Shown piece after piece: positions 27,299 to 35,922 of a stretch of DNA of 64,000 nucleotides (position 1 is its first letter; every line of letters begins with the position of its first letter). The notes under the pieces were generated by a model. That model searched no databases. It worked only from the letters and a program-made list of their open reading frames with translations, and was not told the DNA's origin. The stretch covers positions 62,001 to 126,000 of the forward strand of contig CAVPBZ010000016.1 of the NCBI GenBank assembly GCA_963702235.1, read 5' to 3'. This stretch comes from PALSA-505 sp963702235. Lineage in GTDB: Bacteria; Actinomycetota; Actinomycetes; Streptosporangiales; Streptosporangiaceae. The translations under genes and the position numbers were made by a program.

Positions 27299-28924
27299 GT
27301 GCCGGCATTCACTTCGCGCGGTACGGATCCTGCTGCTAGCCTAGCTGCCGTAGTTGATCCTATCCCGCTCATTCCCTCGCAAAACGGGTACATGCTGCCA
27401 CCCCGCAAAAAAAACCACAATCCCATGCTGGAGCTTACGTCTATGCCAGTTCCGGGCGCGCGACCTTGCAGTACTCGGGGTCAGCGGGCGGGGGTGGAAG
27501 CCCTTATCGACCTGGCTTATGAGGCTGCTCCTACGAGACGCTTCCCGGTGGTTGAACCTTACGAGCCTGCGCCCCTCAGCGTCGTATCCTCACCGGCCGA
27601 ACTCAACCATGACCAGCTGTCCGGGCGGCACCGGCGTTACCCGAAATCGAAGGCTTCGGCTGGCGGCATAGTTACCGTCGCTGCCACTCTCGTGGCCGGC
27701 CTGACTGTTGTGCGCCTGCCGGCCGCCGAATGGCTGGTCTATGTCGCCTGGCTCACGCCCTTCGTCGAACTGGCCATGCTCATCGCGGGCCAGGTAGCTT
27801 TCCGCTGGCGGTTCCGCGAAGCCCCCCCGGACACGTTCACTCAAGCCATTATCCAGATCACCACGACAGGCGCCGAGTATGCGAGGGTCAACGAGATCAT
27901 CGATCAGATCCGCAGTTGCACGCTGAAGATCGACTATCAGGTCTGGGTGGTTATCGAGCCTGGCCACCGGGAGGACTATCCGTTCGCGGACCGGGTACTC
28001 GTTGTACCCAGGGACTTTGCCGCGGATTCCCAGAAGAAAGCGCGGGCGCTTGAGTATTCGCGACGCGTGCGCAACGCCCTTGGCCTTGACCGCGCTGATG
28101 TTAAAATCATCTTCAATGACGATGATGTCAGCCTCACCCAGGCCTATATCGAGCGGGCGTTCGCCGCTGACTACGACATCTGCGAAGGCGTTGTCACCCC
28201 GCGCACCGCTTACGCGCTGCGCCCGCTAGGGCACTTCCTGACCAGTCACGCCGACGACATCAGGACACACGCATGCCTGGTGTACTGCTCCGTGTTCCAG
28301 GGCATCCTCCGCCGCCCCGTGCACGTCCACGGGGAAGGCCTCGTAGTGACCGGCGAGGCAGAACGAATCGTCACGTGGAACTGGCCGGCAATCGCCTCCG
28401 AAGACCTGGTGTTCGGCCAGCGAGCTGTCCGGGCCGGCCTGAAATGGGGCTGGTTCCACGAGTACGCGGAAGTCACCTCGCCATGGAGCCTGCGCGATTA
28501 CTTCATCCAGCGCCGACGGTGGCTGTGGGGCGACATCCACGCCATCCGCCACCGGAAAGTCATGCCCCTTAGTTCTGCCCTGATTGTCCTGGGCAAATAC
28601 CTGGCCGGGGTAATAGCACTTCTCTGCTCGGCGGTCGGCCTGTACCTGCGGACAACCGGCCGCATCCCGGCTACGGCTGGCGTTCTCACCTACGCCAAGC
28701 TGGCCGTCCTCGCGTGGACAGGCTTGTTCTTCACCTGTGGCTGGATAGGGGCAAGCTCGGCGGAATCGGCCCGCAGCAGAGACTCCCGGCTGTTGAGCGG
28801 CACCCTGGCGGTCTTGATGATGCCGGTAAGCCTGGTGCTGACACTGGCCGCGATCGCCATCCCGCTCATCCAGGGGGACCCGCGATCGTTCGCGGTCATC
28901 AGCAAGACGAGGAAGCCGCGGTGA
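27299..28924 (+). CDS. Membrane GT2 glycosyltransferase (cellulose-synthase-like)
   Basis: Up to 541 aa. Two N-terminal membrane helices (IVTVAATLVAGLTVVRLPAA, LVYVAWLTPFVELAMLIAG), a cytosolic GT-A domain, and three or four C-terminal helices. GT2 motifs are complete: DDD in KIIFNDDDVSL (UDP-sugar/metal site), ED in AIASEDLVFGQ (catalytic base region), and the acceptor signature YFIQRRRWLWGD (QxxRW). It is thus a processive-type enzyme like egghead/cellulose synthases. The start is uncertain: GTG 27299, ATG 27392 or ATG 27443 (with GGAG); an A8 run lies between. Stop overlaps the next GTG, so coupled translation. Confidence 0.85.
   Translation: MPAFTSRGTDPAASLAAVVDPIPLIPSQNGYMLPPRKKNHNPMLELTSMPVPGARPCSTRGQRAGVEALIDLAYEAAPTRRFPVVEPYEPAPLSVVSSPAELNHDQLSGRHRRYPKSKASAGGIVTVAATLVAGLTVVRLPAAEWLVYVAWLTPFVELAMLIAGQVAFRWRFREAPPDTFTQAIIQITTTGAEYARVNEIIDQIRSCTLKIDYQVWVVIEPGHREDYPFADRVLVVPRDFAADSQKKARALEYSRRVRNALGLDRADVKIIFNDDDVSLTQAYIERAFAADYDICEGVVTPRTAYALRPLGHFLTSHADDIRTHACLVYCSVFQGILRRPVHVHGEGLVVTGEAERIVTWNWPAIASEDLVFGQRAVRAGLKWGWFHEYAEVTSPWSLRDYFIQRRRWLWGDIHAIRHRKVMPLSSALIVLGKYLAGVIALLCSAVGLYLRTTGRIPATAGVLTYAKLAVLAWTGLFFTCGWIGASSAESARSRDSRLLSGTLAVLMMPVSLVLTLAAIAIPLIQGDPRSFAVISKTRKPR
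27407..27414 (+). other. A8 homopolymer, A-AAA-AAC slippery context
   Basis: Within the possible N-terminus of the GT2 gene the codons read CGC AAA AAA AAC CAC. A-AAA-AAC is a canonical slippery heptamer and an A8 run is rare in such GC-rich coding DNA. If translation starts at 27443 it is simply leader sequence. Confidence 0.5.
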
Positions 28925-29985
28925 GGGGGCTCCGGCCGGTCCTGGTGGCAGCCGTCACGCTCGGACTCCTGGTGGCGGGGTGCACGGCGGCCGCGCGAGT
29001 GAAAGTACTGCAACCGCGGCCAGTGCCTACCTCACCCGGCATCGCGATTGCGCGAGCTCCCGTGCGGCCCGTGATGCAACTGGGCGTGGACATCGACGCT
29101 TACACCTATCCAGGCCAGGACATCGCGGCTGCAGCCAGAGCCGACGTTGCCTATGTCAGGAGCCTGCGCGCCAACGCGGTCTCGGTCTCGTTCCCGTTCT
29201 TCATGACCGGACCGGCCGCCAGCAGCGTTTACGCGAGCACCAGGACACCCACGCCGGCTCAGATAGCGATCATCGCGCAGACTGCCGTGCGGGCGGGCCT
29301 GTACGTGTCGATACGGCCGCTGCTGGCTGAAGCCAATCTCGGCCGGGCCCGGCCCCGGTGGGCGCCGCGGGATCCGGCCCGATGGTTTGCCAGTTACCAG
29401 AAGTTCCTCCTGCCCTACGCCGCGATAGCCCAGCAAGCGCAAGTCCCCGAGTTGATCGTCGGAGCTGAGTTCACCAAGTTCGCCACGTCACCGCGCTGGA
29501 ACGGCCTTGATGTGGCCCTGCGCCGCGTTTTCCGCGGCACGCTCGTCTTCTCCAGCAACGGGTGGGGGAATCGGAAGACGTTCAGCGGCGACGGGGGGCG
29601 TGGTGTGCGGCCAGCGGTGGACGCCTACCCGCCTCTCCCGGTTCCCCTTGCGGCCGGCTGGACAGCCTACGATCGTGCCCTGCCCGCAGGGATGGTGGAG
29701 ACCGAGGTAGGCATCGCCGCCGCTCCCGGGGCATTCGTCTCACCCTGGCGGCAGCGGTGGCCCGGTGCGCCTATTGACCAGTCCGTCCAGGCTCGCTGGT
29801 TCTCCGCCGCCTGCCGGGCCGCGGCCAGGACGCACCTCGCCGGAATCTACTTCTGGTCCATCGGCCTGACCAGCAAGCCTGCGACCGGCCCTACCCGCGA
29901 TAACCAGCTGTCCTGGGCGTCAGGCCAGGGCGCGCACGCGATCTCAGCGTGCTTCGCCGCCGTGGAACGGACCCTGGCCAGGTGA
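28921..29985 (+). CDS. Lipoprotein with glycoside hydrolase-like TIM barrel
   Basis: 354 aa, GTG start overlapping the GT2 stop. Signal peptide with lipobox LLVAGC (Cys21 lipidated), then MQLGVDIDAYTYPGQDIAAA, YVRSLRANAVSVSFPFFM, GLYVSIRPLLAE and candidate catalytic glutamates in PELIVGAEFTKFA (acid/base position) and GMVETEVGIAAAP (nucleophile position), ending HLAGIYFWSIGL. The layout resembles GH113/GTA-type TIM barrels. It would sit outside the membrane and could trim or release the polymer made by the neighbouring glycosyltransferases. Stop overlaps the next GTG. The exact GH family needs a profile search. Confidence 0.7.
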   Translation: MRGLRPVLVAAVTLGLLVAGCTAAARVKVLQPRPVPTSPGIAIARAPVRPVMQLGVDIDAYTYPGQDIAAAARADVAYVRSLRANAVSVSFPFFMTGPAASSVYASTRTPTPAQIAIIAQTAVRAGLYVSIRPLLAEANLGRARPRWAPRDPARWFASYQKFLLPYAAIAQQAQVPELIVGAEFTKFATSPRWNGLDVALRRVFRGTLVFSSNGWGNRKTFSGDGGRGVRPAVDAYPPLPVPLAAGWTAYDRALPAGMVETEVGIAAAPGAFVSPWRQRWPGAPIDQSVQARWFSAACRAAARTHLAGIYFWSIGLTSKPATGPTRDNQLSWASGQGAHAISACFAAVERTLAR

Positions 29986-31607
29986 CCGCCGGGACCACCA
30001 TTCTCGGCGCCCCGCGACCCATCTGGACGCGCGCAGCCGTCGTCCCGCAGGCAGCGCGCTGGCTCCCGCTGGCGTTCATCCTTCTCGTGCAGGCTGTGCT
30101 CTCCGTGCGGCTGATCTCCCACAGCTACGTGTCAGGGGATGAAGGCCGCTATATTTACGCAGGCCATCAGCTCATCTATGAGTTCTGGCACGGGGGCGGC
30201 AGCCCTTATTACGAGACGTACTTCTCGGGTGCGCCGGCCATTTACCCGGTGCTGGCCGCCATGGCAGATCATCTGGGCGGCCTGGTCGAGGCGTGCCTGC
30301 TCAGCCTGGCCTTCATGCTGACCGCCACAACCCTGCTGTTCACCACGACGCGCAGATTGTTCGGGTACTGGCCGGGCGTCCTTGCCGCCGGGCTTTTCGC
30401 CGGCCTCGGGCTGACTCAGGACCTCGGGGTCCTGGCAACGTATGACGCGATGGCGCTCATGCTCACGGCAGCAGCCGCCTACTGCGCCGTGCGCACAGCC
30501 GATGCGGAAAAGCGCGCCACAGCGTGGCTGCTGGCGATTCCCCTGGTCCTGCTGGCAGCCAACGCGACCAAGTACATGACCGTGCTGTTCGATCCCGTCG
30601 TCATCGCCCTGGCAGCGCTCCAGGTGAGTGACTGCGGCTGGCGGCGCATGGCCGCGCGGATCACGGCGCTCGGCGTGGCCACCGCCAGCATTCTGACGCT
30701 GGCCCTGTTCCTCGCCGGCGGAGCGTACGTCAACGGCCTCATGTTCTCCACGCTCGCCCGTCCAAGCGGCAGTCAGGCGGTGTTTTCCGCGGTAGTCGCC
30801 CCCAGGAGCGTCATCGTCGGGGACACCTGGCGCTGGATGGGCGTGACCCTCGTCGGCAGCCTGATAGCTCTTGTCCTGGCCGCCCGGTCCGGGAAGGGCT
30901 GGAAGCCAGTAGCCCTGGTCGGGCTCCTGCTGCTGGCCGGAATTGCCGTCACGGTTGAAGGGCTGCACCTGCAGACCGTGGAGTCCCTGCGGAAGCATGA
31001 TGATTTCGCTGCCTGGTTTGCGTGCGTGGCGGCCGGCTCCGGGGCTGGACTGCCCCGCCTGCAGTCGCGCTTCGCCGGCTGGATAACGGCACTGGCCGTT
31101 GGCAGTGCGGCGATCCTCTCGGGAATCCAGTACACCAGCCTCGCCGGCTCAACGTTTGAAGCGGGCGGCTCGTCCAGGCCGCTGTATGTTGCGGCTGCGC
31201 TCAAGTCCTACCTGGCGATCCCGCACGGCCGCTACCTCATCGGCGGCCTTGGCGAAGACCAGATCCTTTACCTGGACCATCTGCCGGTGCGCTGGTTCCA
31301 GCGTTTCGATGACCTGTATATCAAGTACCCGATCCCGGGGCGCGGTGGTGACTCACATGGCCAGGCTCCCGGGCTGGCCTGCTTCAGGCTGGAGCCGCAC
31401 TGCATGTATCTGGAAGGCATCGCCGGATACAGCGCGGCGATCCGCGCTCACTGGTTCACTCTCATTTCCATGTACGGTGCGCACGGGACAAAGCAGGATG
31501 CTCAGATCGTGACTGCTATCGATCGGACTCCGGGCTACGTTTTGCTGACTCAGGTGGGCGGCGCTCCCACCTGGATCTACCCGCCGGCCTATCACGAACC
31601 CGGGTAA
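29982..31607 (+). CDS. GT-C membrane glycosyltransferase (GT39/ArnT-like)
   Basis: 541 aa from GTG 29982. The first loop after helix 1 contains SYVSGDEGRYIYAGHQLIYE, the Asp-Glu pair typical of polyprenyl-phosphate-sugar-dependent GT-C enzymes. About nine to eleven hydrophobic segments follow, e.g. GLVEACLLSLAFMLTATTLL, AWLLAIPLVLLAANATKYM, RITALGVATASILTLALFLA, then a C-terminal periplasmic domain from about residue 420 (DQILYLDHLPVRWFQRFDDL). It would transfer a sugar from a lipid carrier at the outer face. Third gene of a coupled operon with the GT2 enzyme and lipoprotein hydrolase. Confidence 0.8.
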   Translation: MTAGTTILGAPRPIWTRAAVVPQAARWLPLAFILLVQAVLSVRLISHSYVSGDEGRYIYAGHQLIYEFWHGGGSPYYETYFSGAPAIYPVLAAMADHLGGLVEACLLSLAFMLTATTLLFTTTRRLFGYWPGVLAAGLFAGLGLTQDLGVLATYDAMALMLTAAAAYCAVRTADAEKRATAWLLAIPLVLLAANATKYMTVLFDPVVIALAALQVSDCGWRRMAARITALGVATASILTLALFLAGGAYVNGLMFSTLARPSGSQAVFSAVVAPRSVIVGDTWRWMGVTLVGSLIALVLAARSGKGWKPVALVGLLLLAGIAVTVEGLHLQTVESLRKHDDFAAWFACVAAGSGAGLPRLQSRFAGWITALAVGSAAILSGIQYTSLAGSTFEAGGSSRPLYVAAALKSYLAIPHGRYLIGGLGEDQILYLDHLPVRWFQRFDDLYIKYPIPGRGGDSHGQAPGLACFRLEPHCMYLEGIAGYSAAIRAHWFTLISMYGAHGTKQDAQIVTAIDRTPGYVLLTQVGGAPTWIYPPAYHEPG

Positions 31608-31697
31608 ACCGGCCCAGATCAGCAGCATTTAGCACCGCGATATTCGTCACCCGGACTGATGACGGCCACTTCTGATATCCGCGTGTGACTCGATCGA

Positions 31698-33071
31698 ATG
31701 CACTCCGCCGGGACTATGATGTTACCCAGGGGAGTATTTCTAGGTACGTTGTGTGCGGGGAGCGGCTATTCGGCCGCTTATGTTCCCAGGGGAAGAGGCT
31801 GGCGCGTGTTGGGTAGGATTAGGGCATTGTCGGTAGCGGGGATTATGGTGATCGCGGGTGTGGTTGCCCCGTTGCCGGCGGCATGGGGAGCAGTTGCATC
31901 GGCTGCGGACGGAGCGGGGGAGCTTGGTTTCCAGGCGAGCGCGTTCGGCACATCGGTGGCAGTTGGCGGGCTGGTCCAGTCGGGACGGTCGGCGCTGTCC
32001 ACCCTGGGCTGTACGTCGGCGACGGGGATCACGCACACGAATACGGCCGTGGGGGTGAACACCGGGGTCCTGTCGTCGGGGACGATCGATACGTCGGCGG
32101 CGTCACAGGCAACGCCGACCGCGGAGTCGTCGTCAGGGTCTTCGACGGTCCAGAGCGTGAGCCTGCTCGGCGGGCTGGTGGCCGCCTCGGTGGTGAAGTC
32201 GGTAAGCACGACAAGCCACGACACCTCGACCGGGAAGCTGAGCACCAGCGCCGCGGGCACGCAGTTCGCCCACCTGTCGGTACTCGGCCTGCCGGTCATC
32301 GTCAACCCGGCACCGAACACCAAGATCACTCTGCCCGGCGTGGGCTATGTGGTCCTCAACCAGCAGTACGGGCACGTCACCGCCACGAGCGCAGACCTGA
32401 CGGTCGTCGGGATCCACATCGTCGTGACGCTGTTGACCCCGCTCGCCAAGGTGGGCACGAACATCATCGTGGCCTCCGCCAACAGCAGCCTGGGCGGTCC
32501 CGTCACGGGACTGCTGAGCGGGGGTTCGTACGGCGCGAGCGCCTCGGTCCTCGGCACCACCGTGCTGGCCGGCAAGCTGTTCCCGCAGCCGCTCAGCTGC
32601 ACCGGCACGGACGGGGTGACCAAGTCCAACTCCGGCGTCGCGCTCTCCGTCCCGGGGGTGCTCAGCTCCGGAACGGTGACCGACACAGCGGAGGGGGTTG
32701 ACACCCCGAGCAACGTGTCGGGCACGGTGACCTCCACCGTGCAGGGTCTGAACTTGCTCGCTGGCCTGGTGACCGCCACCGCGATCAAGGCCAGTGTAAG
32801 CGCTGACGGGAACCCGCCGTCATTGTCTGACAACTCCCAGTTCGCCGAGCTGGCGGTTAAGGGATTCCCGGCGCTCAGCGTCAACCCGCCACCGAACACC
32901 AAGCTGTCGCTGCTGGGTATCGGCACGCTGTGGCTGCACCGGGTGATCAAGACCGCCAACTCGATCCAGGTCATCATGATTGTGCTGACCGTGACGGCTC
33001 CCGGCAACCCGCTGGGGCTTCAGACAGGGACGACGGTCAACGTGGCTAGCGCCGCGGTGGGCATCAAGTAA
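31698..33071 (+). CDS. Secreted choice-of-anchor P-type protein, internally duplicated
   Basis: 457 aa; a long N-terminus with the hydrophobic segment IRALSVAGIMVIAGVVAPLP and a likely signal-peptidase site after AAWGAVASA. The mature protein is two homologous halves. Unit 1 (about 75-262): ASAFGTSVAVGGLVQSGRSA, LGCTSATGITHTNTAV, SVSLLGGLVAASVVKSVSTT, VNPAPNTKITLPGVGYVVLN. Unit 2 (about 272-457): ASVLGTTVLAGKLFPQPLSC, TGTDGVTKSNSGVALS, GLNLLAGLVTATAIKASVSA, VNPPPNTKLSLLGIGTLWLH. Each has one Cys and a V-NPxPNTK motif. It matches the actinobacterial choice-of-anchor P family. Probably surface or matrix protein; role unknown. Confidence 0.75.
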   Translation: MHSAGTMMLPRGVFLGTLCAGSGYSAAYVPRGRGWRVLGRIRALSVAGIMVIAGVVAPLPAAWGAVASAADGAGELGFQASAFGTSVAVGGLVQSGRSALSTLGCTSATGITHTNTAVGVNTGVLSSGTIDTSAASQATPTAESSSGSSTVQSVSLLGGLVAASVVKSVSTTSHDTSTGKLSTSAAGTQFAHLSVLGLPVIVNPAPNTKITLPGVGYVVLNQQYGHVTATSADLTVVGIHIVVTLLTPLAKVGTNIIVASANSSLGGPVTGLLSGGSYGASASVLGTTVLAGKLFPQPLSCTGTDGVTKSNSGVALSVPGVLSSGTVTDTAEGVDTPSNVSGTVTSTVQGLNLLAGLVTATAIKASVSADGNPPSLSDNSQFAELAVKGFPALSVNPPPNTKLSLLGIGTLWLHRVIKTANSIQVIMIVLTVTAPGNPLGLQTGTTVNVASAAVGIK

Positions 33072-33088
33072 CCCGCTCTCATCACCAC

Positions 33089-33124
33089 CTGAGGGGGCTC
33101 CGGCGCAGGCCGGGGCCCCCTCAG
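33089..33124 (+). terminator. Strong GC hairpin after the anchor-protein gene
   Basis: CTGAGGGGGC/GCCCCCTCAG arms with further pairing CCGGC/GCCGG inside, small loop; one mismatch. Located 18 bp after the stop codon. No U-tract, as usual in GC-rich actinobacteria. Confidence 0.8.
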
Positions 33125-33206
33125 CGTCGCGCTCAGCGGCTCCGCGCTGCCGTCCGCCTTCCCCGGCGCGCGCACCCGCGCGGCCCACATTGGTCACCTT
33201 GACAGA

Positions 33207-33217
33207 TTGTCTGACAA
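33207..33217. promoter_or_regulatory. TTGTC-T-GACAA dyad upstream of Rieske gene 1
   Basis: A perfect 5+1+5 palindrome 45 nt before ATG 33262, next to a TTGACA-like hexamer (33199-33204). It is a plausible operator for a dimeric regulator such as the XRE-cupin protein encoded at 34299. Confidence 0.5.
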
Positions 33218-33261
33218 AGACAGAGCATGGCAACCGTACCGTGCCAACCCCCGGAGGTCAC

Positions 33262-34278
33262 ATGACCATCACGGCAGACACCAAGAGCAGGCCACGAAAG
33301 CCCCAGGACGCTGCCCCCAGCATGGGAAGTTACTGGCACCCCATCGCCCTGGCCGCCGAGGTCGTCGCGCAACCCCAGCGGTTCATGCTGCTGGGGGAGC
33401 CCATCGTTGCCTTCCGCCACGACCAGGGCGTGGCCGCGTTCAAGGACCTCTGCATCCACCGCGGCACGGCGCTGTCGCTCGGGTACATCACCGACGGCCA
33501 TCTCACCTGCCTGTACCACGGCTGGGAATATGACAGGTCCGGCGCCTGCGTCCGCATCCCGTCTCTCCCGGCGGGATCATCGATTCCGCGCAAGGCGCGT
33601 GCGATCACCTACCGGGCAGAGGAACGATACGGGCTCGTGTGGGTTGCGTTGAAGGACCCGGTGGCGCCGATACCCGGGTGGCCCGAGGACGCCTGGACCA
33701 ACCCGAGCTTCGACGTGTTCCTGGCGGCCCGCCAGACCTGGAAAGCGAATGCGGGAAGAGTCGTCGAGAACGGGATGGATTTCTCCCATTTCAATTTCGT
33801 GCATAAGGGTCTGACCGAACTGGCCGACGGGCCGGTCATAAAGCCGCACAACGTGGCAGCGACAGACTATGGCCTGCGCTACGAGTATCACGACTCCAGG
33901 ATAACGCGCCAGTATCACCTGTACACGCCGTTCACTCTGCACGACTGCAAGATCGAGGCGAACGGAGACACTTCTGTGCTTACCCTGATCGTGACGCCTG
34001 TCAACCCGGCGACGAGTCATGTCTACGCGTTCATCGCCCGCAATCATGAGGGCGCCACAGCCCTGGAGAACAAGGGACAGAAACAGCTTGAGTCGGACGT
34101 CAGAGCTGCTTTCGAACCCATCATGAACCAGGACCGCGCCATCGTGGAGAGCCAGCGGCCGGAAGAGATCCCGCTTGACCTGAAAGACGAACTCCACCTC
34201 AAGGTGCCTGATGCCACCGGAATCGCTTACCGCAGGTTGCTCGCCCGGATCTCGGACTCAGGTGCGTTTATGCCCTGA
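33262..34278 (+). CDS. Rieske non-heme iron oxygenase, alpha subunit (1)
   Basis: 338 aa; ATG 33262 with RBS GGAGG. Rieske 2Fe-2S site Cys64-x-His66 (CIHRG) and Cys83-x2-His86 (CLYHGW). The mononuclear iron site lies in VENGMDFSHFNFVH (Asp and two His), with the acceptor domain running to KVPDATGIAYRRLL. Size and layout match the short alpha-only oxygenases of the vanillate O-demethylase/phthalate dioxygenase group, which hydroxylate or O-demethylate aromatics and need a separate reductase. No reductase or ferredoxin gene is in the window. It is about half-identical by eye to the gene at 40215 and convergent with the XRE-cupin gene. Confidence 0.9.
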   Translation: MTITADTKSRPRKPQDAAPSMGSYWHPIALAAEVVAQPQRFMLLGEPIVAFRHDQGVAAFKDLCIHRGTALSLGYITDGHLTCLYHGWEYDRSGACVRIPSLPAGSSIPRKARAITYRAEERYGLVWVALKDPVAPIPGWPEDAWTNPSFDVFLAARQTWKANAGRVVENGMDFSHFNFVHKGLTELADGPVIKPHNVAATDYGLRYEYHDSRITRQYHLYTPFTLHDCKIEANGDTSVLTLIVTPVNPATSHVYAFIARNHEGATALENKGQKQLESDVRAAFEPIMNQDRAIVESQRPEEIPLDLKDELHLKVPDATGIAYRRLLARISDSGAFMP

Positions 34279-34298
34279 GCCGGAACGGCAGCACTCTG

Positions 34299-34973
34299 TC
34301 ACCGGTCGGCTGGGCTCTCGGGTCGGAAAGCCACATTAATCCAGACCGCCCGGGCTTTGGCCGGACCGTTGTTGGAAAGCACATGCGGGGTGCTCGAAGA
34401 GTAGGCGATGCCGTCGCCGGGGTCGAGCACGTACTCAACATCCTCGAGACTGACAGTCAACATGCCGGAGATGATGAGACCGAACTCCATTCCGTCATGG
34501 TGCACCGGCGTTTCCGAACTGGATGTGCCCGGCTCATATTCGTTGATCACCATCTCGAGGTCATGCTCCACGTCGGTGTGGACCAGGCGCCGGCTCACGC
34601 CTTCTGCTGCCTGGACCACTACCTGGTCCGCGCGCCTTCGGACAGGTGACGGGGCCTGGGCGGAGGGATCCTGGAAGAGTTGCGCCATGTGCAGCCCGAG
34701 GGCGGACGAGACCGACACGAGGGTGCCAATCGACGGGCTGGCGACGCCGCGCTCGAGCATGCTCAGCATCGAGACACTTACCCCGGTCTGGTCAGCTAGG
34801 TCCTGCAGGGTCATCCGCCGTCGCTTCCGGGCCATCCGGACCGAGGCACCCACGACGAGCAGCATCTCGCTGGTGTCCTGCTGCCCGGGCAGTTTCACCT
34901 CGCCGGGGCCGCCGCCGCCCGGCCCGCCGGTCACCTGCGAGGTGCTGCCCGGCGCCTGGCCGTCGTTCGCCAT
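34299..34973 (-). CDS. XRE-cupin transcriptional regulator
   Basis: 224 aa. Residues about 45-110 form an XRE HTH: VRMARKRRRMTLQDLADQTG, VSVSMLSMLERGVASPSIGT, LVSVSSALGLHMAQLF. Residues about 140-215 form a cupin-2 sensor domain with HHDGMEFGLIISGMLTVSLE and VLDPGDGIAYSSSTPHVLSN. This architecture regulates small catabolic clusters with the cupin binding the effector. It is the last gene of the molybdenum hydroxylase operon; its ATG overlaps the stop of the preceding remnant (TGATG). Probable targets are its own operon and the Rieske genes. Confidence 0.9.
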   Translation of the reverse strand: MANDGQAPGSTSQVTGGPGGGGPGEVKLPGQQDTSEMLLVVGASVRMARKRRRMTLQDLADQTGVSVSMLSMLERGVASPSIGTLVSVSSALGLHMAQLFQDPSAQAPSPVRRRADQVVVQAAEGVSRRLVHTDVEHDLEMVINEYEPGTSSSETPVHHDGMEFGLIISGMLTVSLEDVEYVLDPGDGIAYSSSTPHVLSNNGPAKARAVWINVAFRPESPADR

Positions 34974-35443
34974 CAGGCACCCCCATCCCCGTTAGCGGAT
35001 CCCGGAGCCCGCCGTAGCAAGGCCAGCACGGCTTCGGCGCGTACCGGCAATTCCCATACTCCTCCCGGAACCCCCACAGCGGCATCGACCGCCGCCGCAA
35101 TGGCCGCGCCCGTGGCGGTGACGCCGCCCTCGCCCGCGCCCTTCACTCCGAGCGGGTTCCGCGGGCTCGGCGCATCCGTGGTGATGAGCACGTCAGCTTC
35201 CAGCATCTGGGCCGCCGCCTGCAGGGCCTTTTCCCGCAGCGAACGGGCGGCCAGCATCGTCGCTGAGCCGGCCATAACCGTCAGCCGGCTCGCGAAAGCG
35301 CCGAGCGCGTGATCGATGTCGTCCGTTCGGCTGTGCCTGACCCGGATGTTCGCGGCGGGGACACCCAGTTCATGCGCGGCGAACCGCCCGGCTCCGGTGA
35401 GCAAGGGCAGATCCTCGATCCTCAGCATGGAGTCGCCGATCAC
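34973..35443 (-). pseudogene. Deleted remnant of a second Mo-hydroxylase large subunit
   Basis: 156 aa open frame from GTG 35443, overlapping the stop of the 2Fe-2S gene. It stitches three separated parts of a roughly 780-aa molybdopterin-binding subunit: the N-terminus MLRIEDLPLLTGAGRFAAHE; a middle part, ELGVPAANIRVRHSRTDDID and AGSATMLAARSLREKALQAA; and the C-terminal catalytic-Glu region NPLGVKGAGEGGVTATGAAI. The junctions are in frame and no stop has arisen, so translation of the downstream XRE-cupin gene by coupling is preserved. The MPT-binding loops are gone, so no enzyme activity is expected. Confidence 0.8.
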
Positions 35444-35922
35444 TGCCGCATCACCTTGGCGGCCGCCCGGACGGCCTCGCTGATGTTCTGGTAACCAGTG
35501 CACCGGCACAGGTTAGAACTGAGGGCATCGTCGATCATCTCGTCCGTGAGCGGCCCGGCCGACTCCAGCAGCCCGGCCGCGAGCATGAGAAAGCCGGGAG
35601 TGCAGAAGCCGCACTGCAGGGCGTGGTGTTCCCAGAACGCCTGCTGCAAGGGGTGCAGCGTGCCGTCTTCGGCGGCTAGTCCCTCGACCGTGCGGACGGC
35701 GTGGCCCTGGGCTTGCACCGCAAGCATCAGGCACGACCGCACCGGCTCACCCTCGAGCAGGACCGTGCACGCTCCGCACGCGCCGTGTTCACAGCCCAGA
35801 TGGGTACCGGTGAGACGGCAGTCCTCCCGGAGTGTGTCGGCCAGGCTCTTGCGCGGCTCGACCCGTACGCTCCTGGATTCTCCGTTGACGTCCAGGACGA
35901 GATCTACCGGTTCAGCGCTCAT
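35440..35922 (-). CDS. Mo-hydroxylase 2Fe-2S subunit (CoxS-like)
   Basis: 160 aa, normal length. Plant-type 2Fe-2S cluster: Cys44, Cys49, Cys52, Cys64 (GCEHGACGACTVLLEG, SCLML). Second helical cluster: Cys104, Cys107, Cys139, Cys141 (LQCGFCTPGF, LCRCTGY). It passes electrons from the molybdenum centre to FAD. The ATG overlaps the 3' end of the large-subunit gene by 11 bp, and the stop overlaps the next GTG. Together with 35912-38251 and 38248-39102 it forms a complete xanthine oxidase-family enzyme. Confidence 0.93.
   Translation of the reverse strand: MSAEPVDLVLDVNGESRSVRVEPRKSLADTLREDCRLTGTHLGCEHGACGACTVLLEGEPVRSCLMLAVQAQGHAVRTVEGLAAEDGTLHPLQQAFWEHHALQCGFCTPGFLMLAAGLLESAGPLTDEMIDDALSSNLCRCTGYQNISEAVRAAAKVMRQ

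Noticed and set aside
34299..34973. XRE-cupin as an antitoxin of a toxin pair
   Set aside because: A full cupin sensor domain and its place at the end of a catabolic operon fit a metabolic regulator; no toxin-like neighbour.
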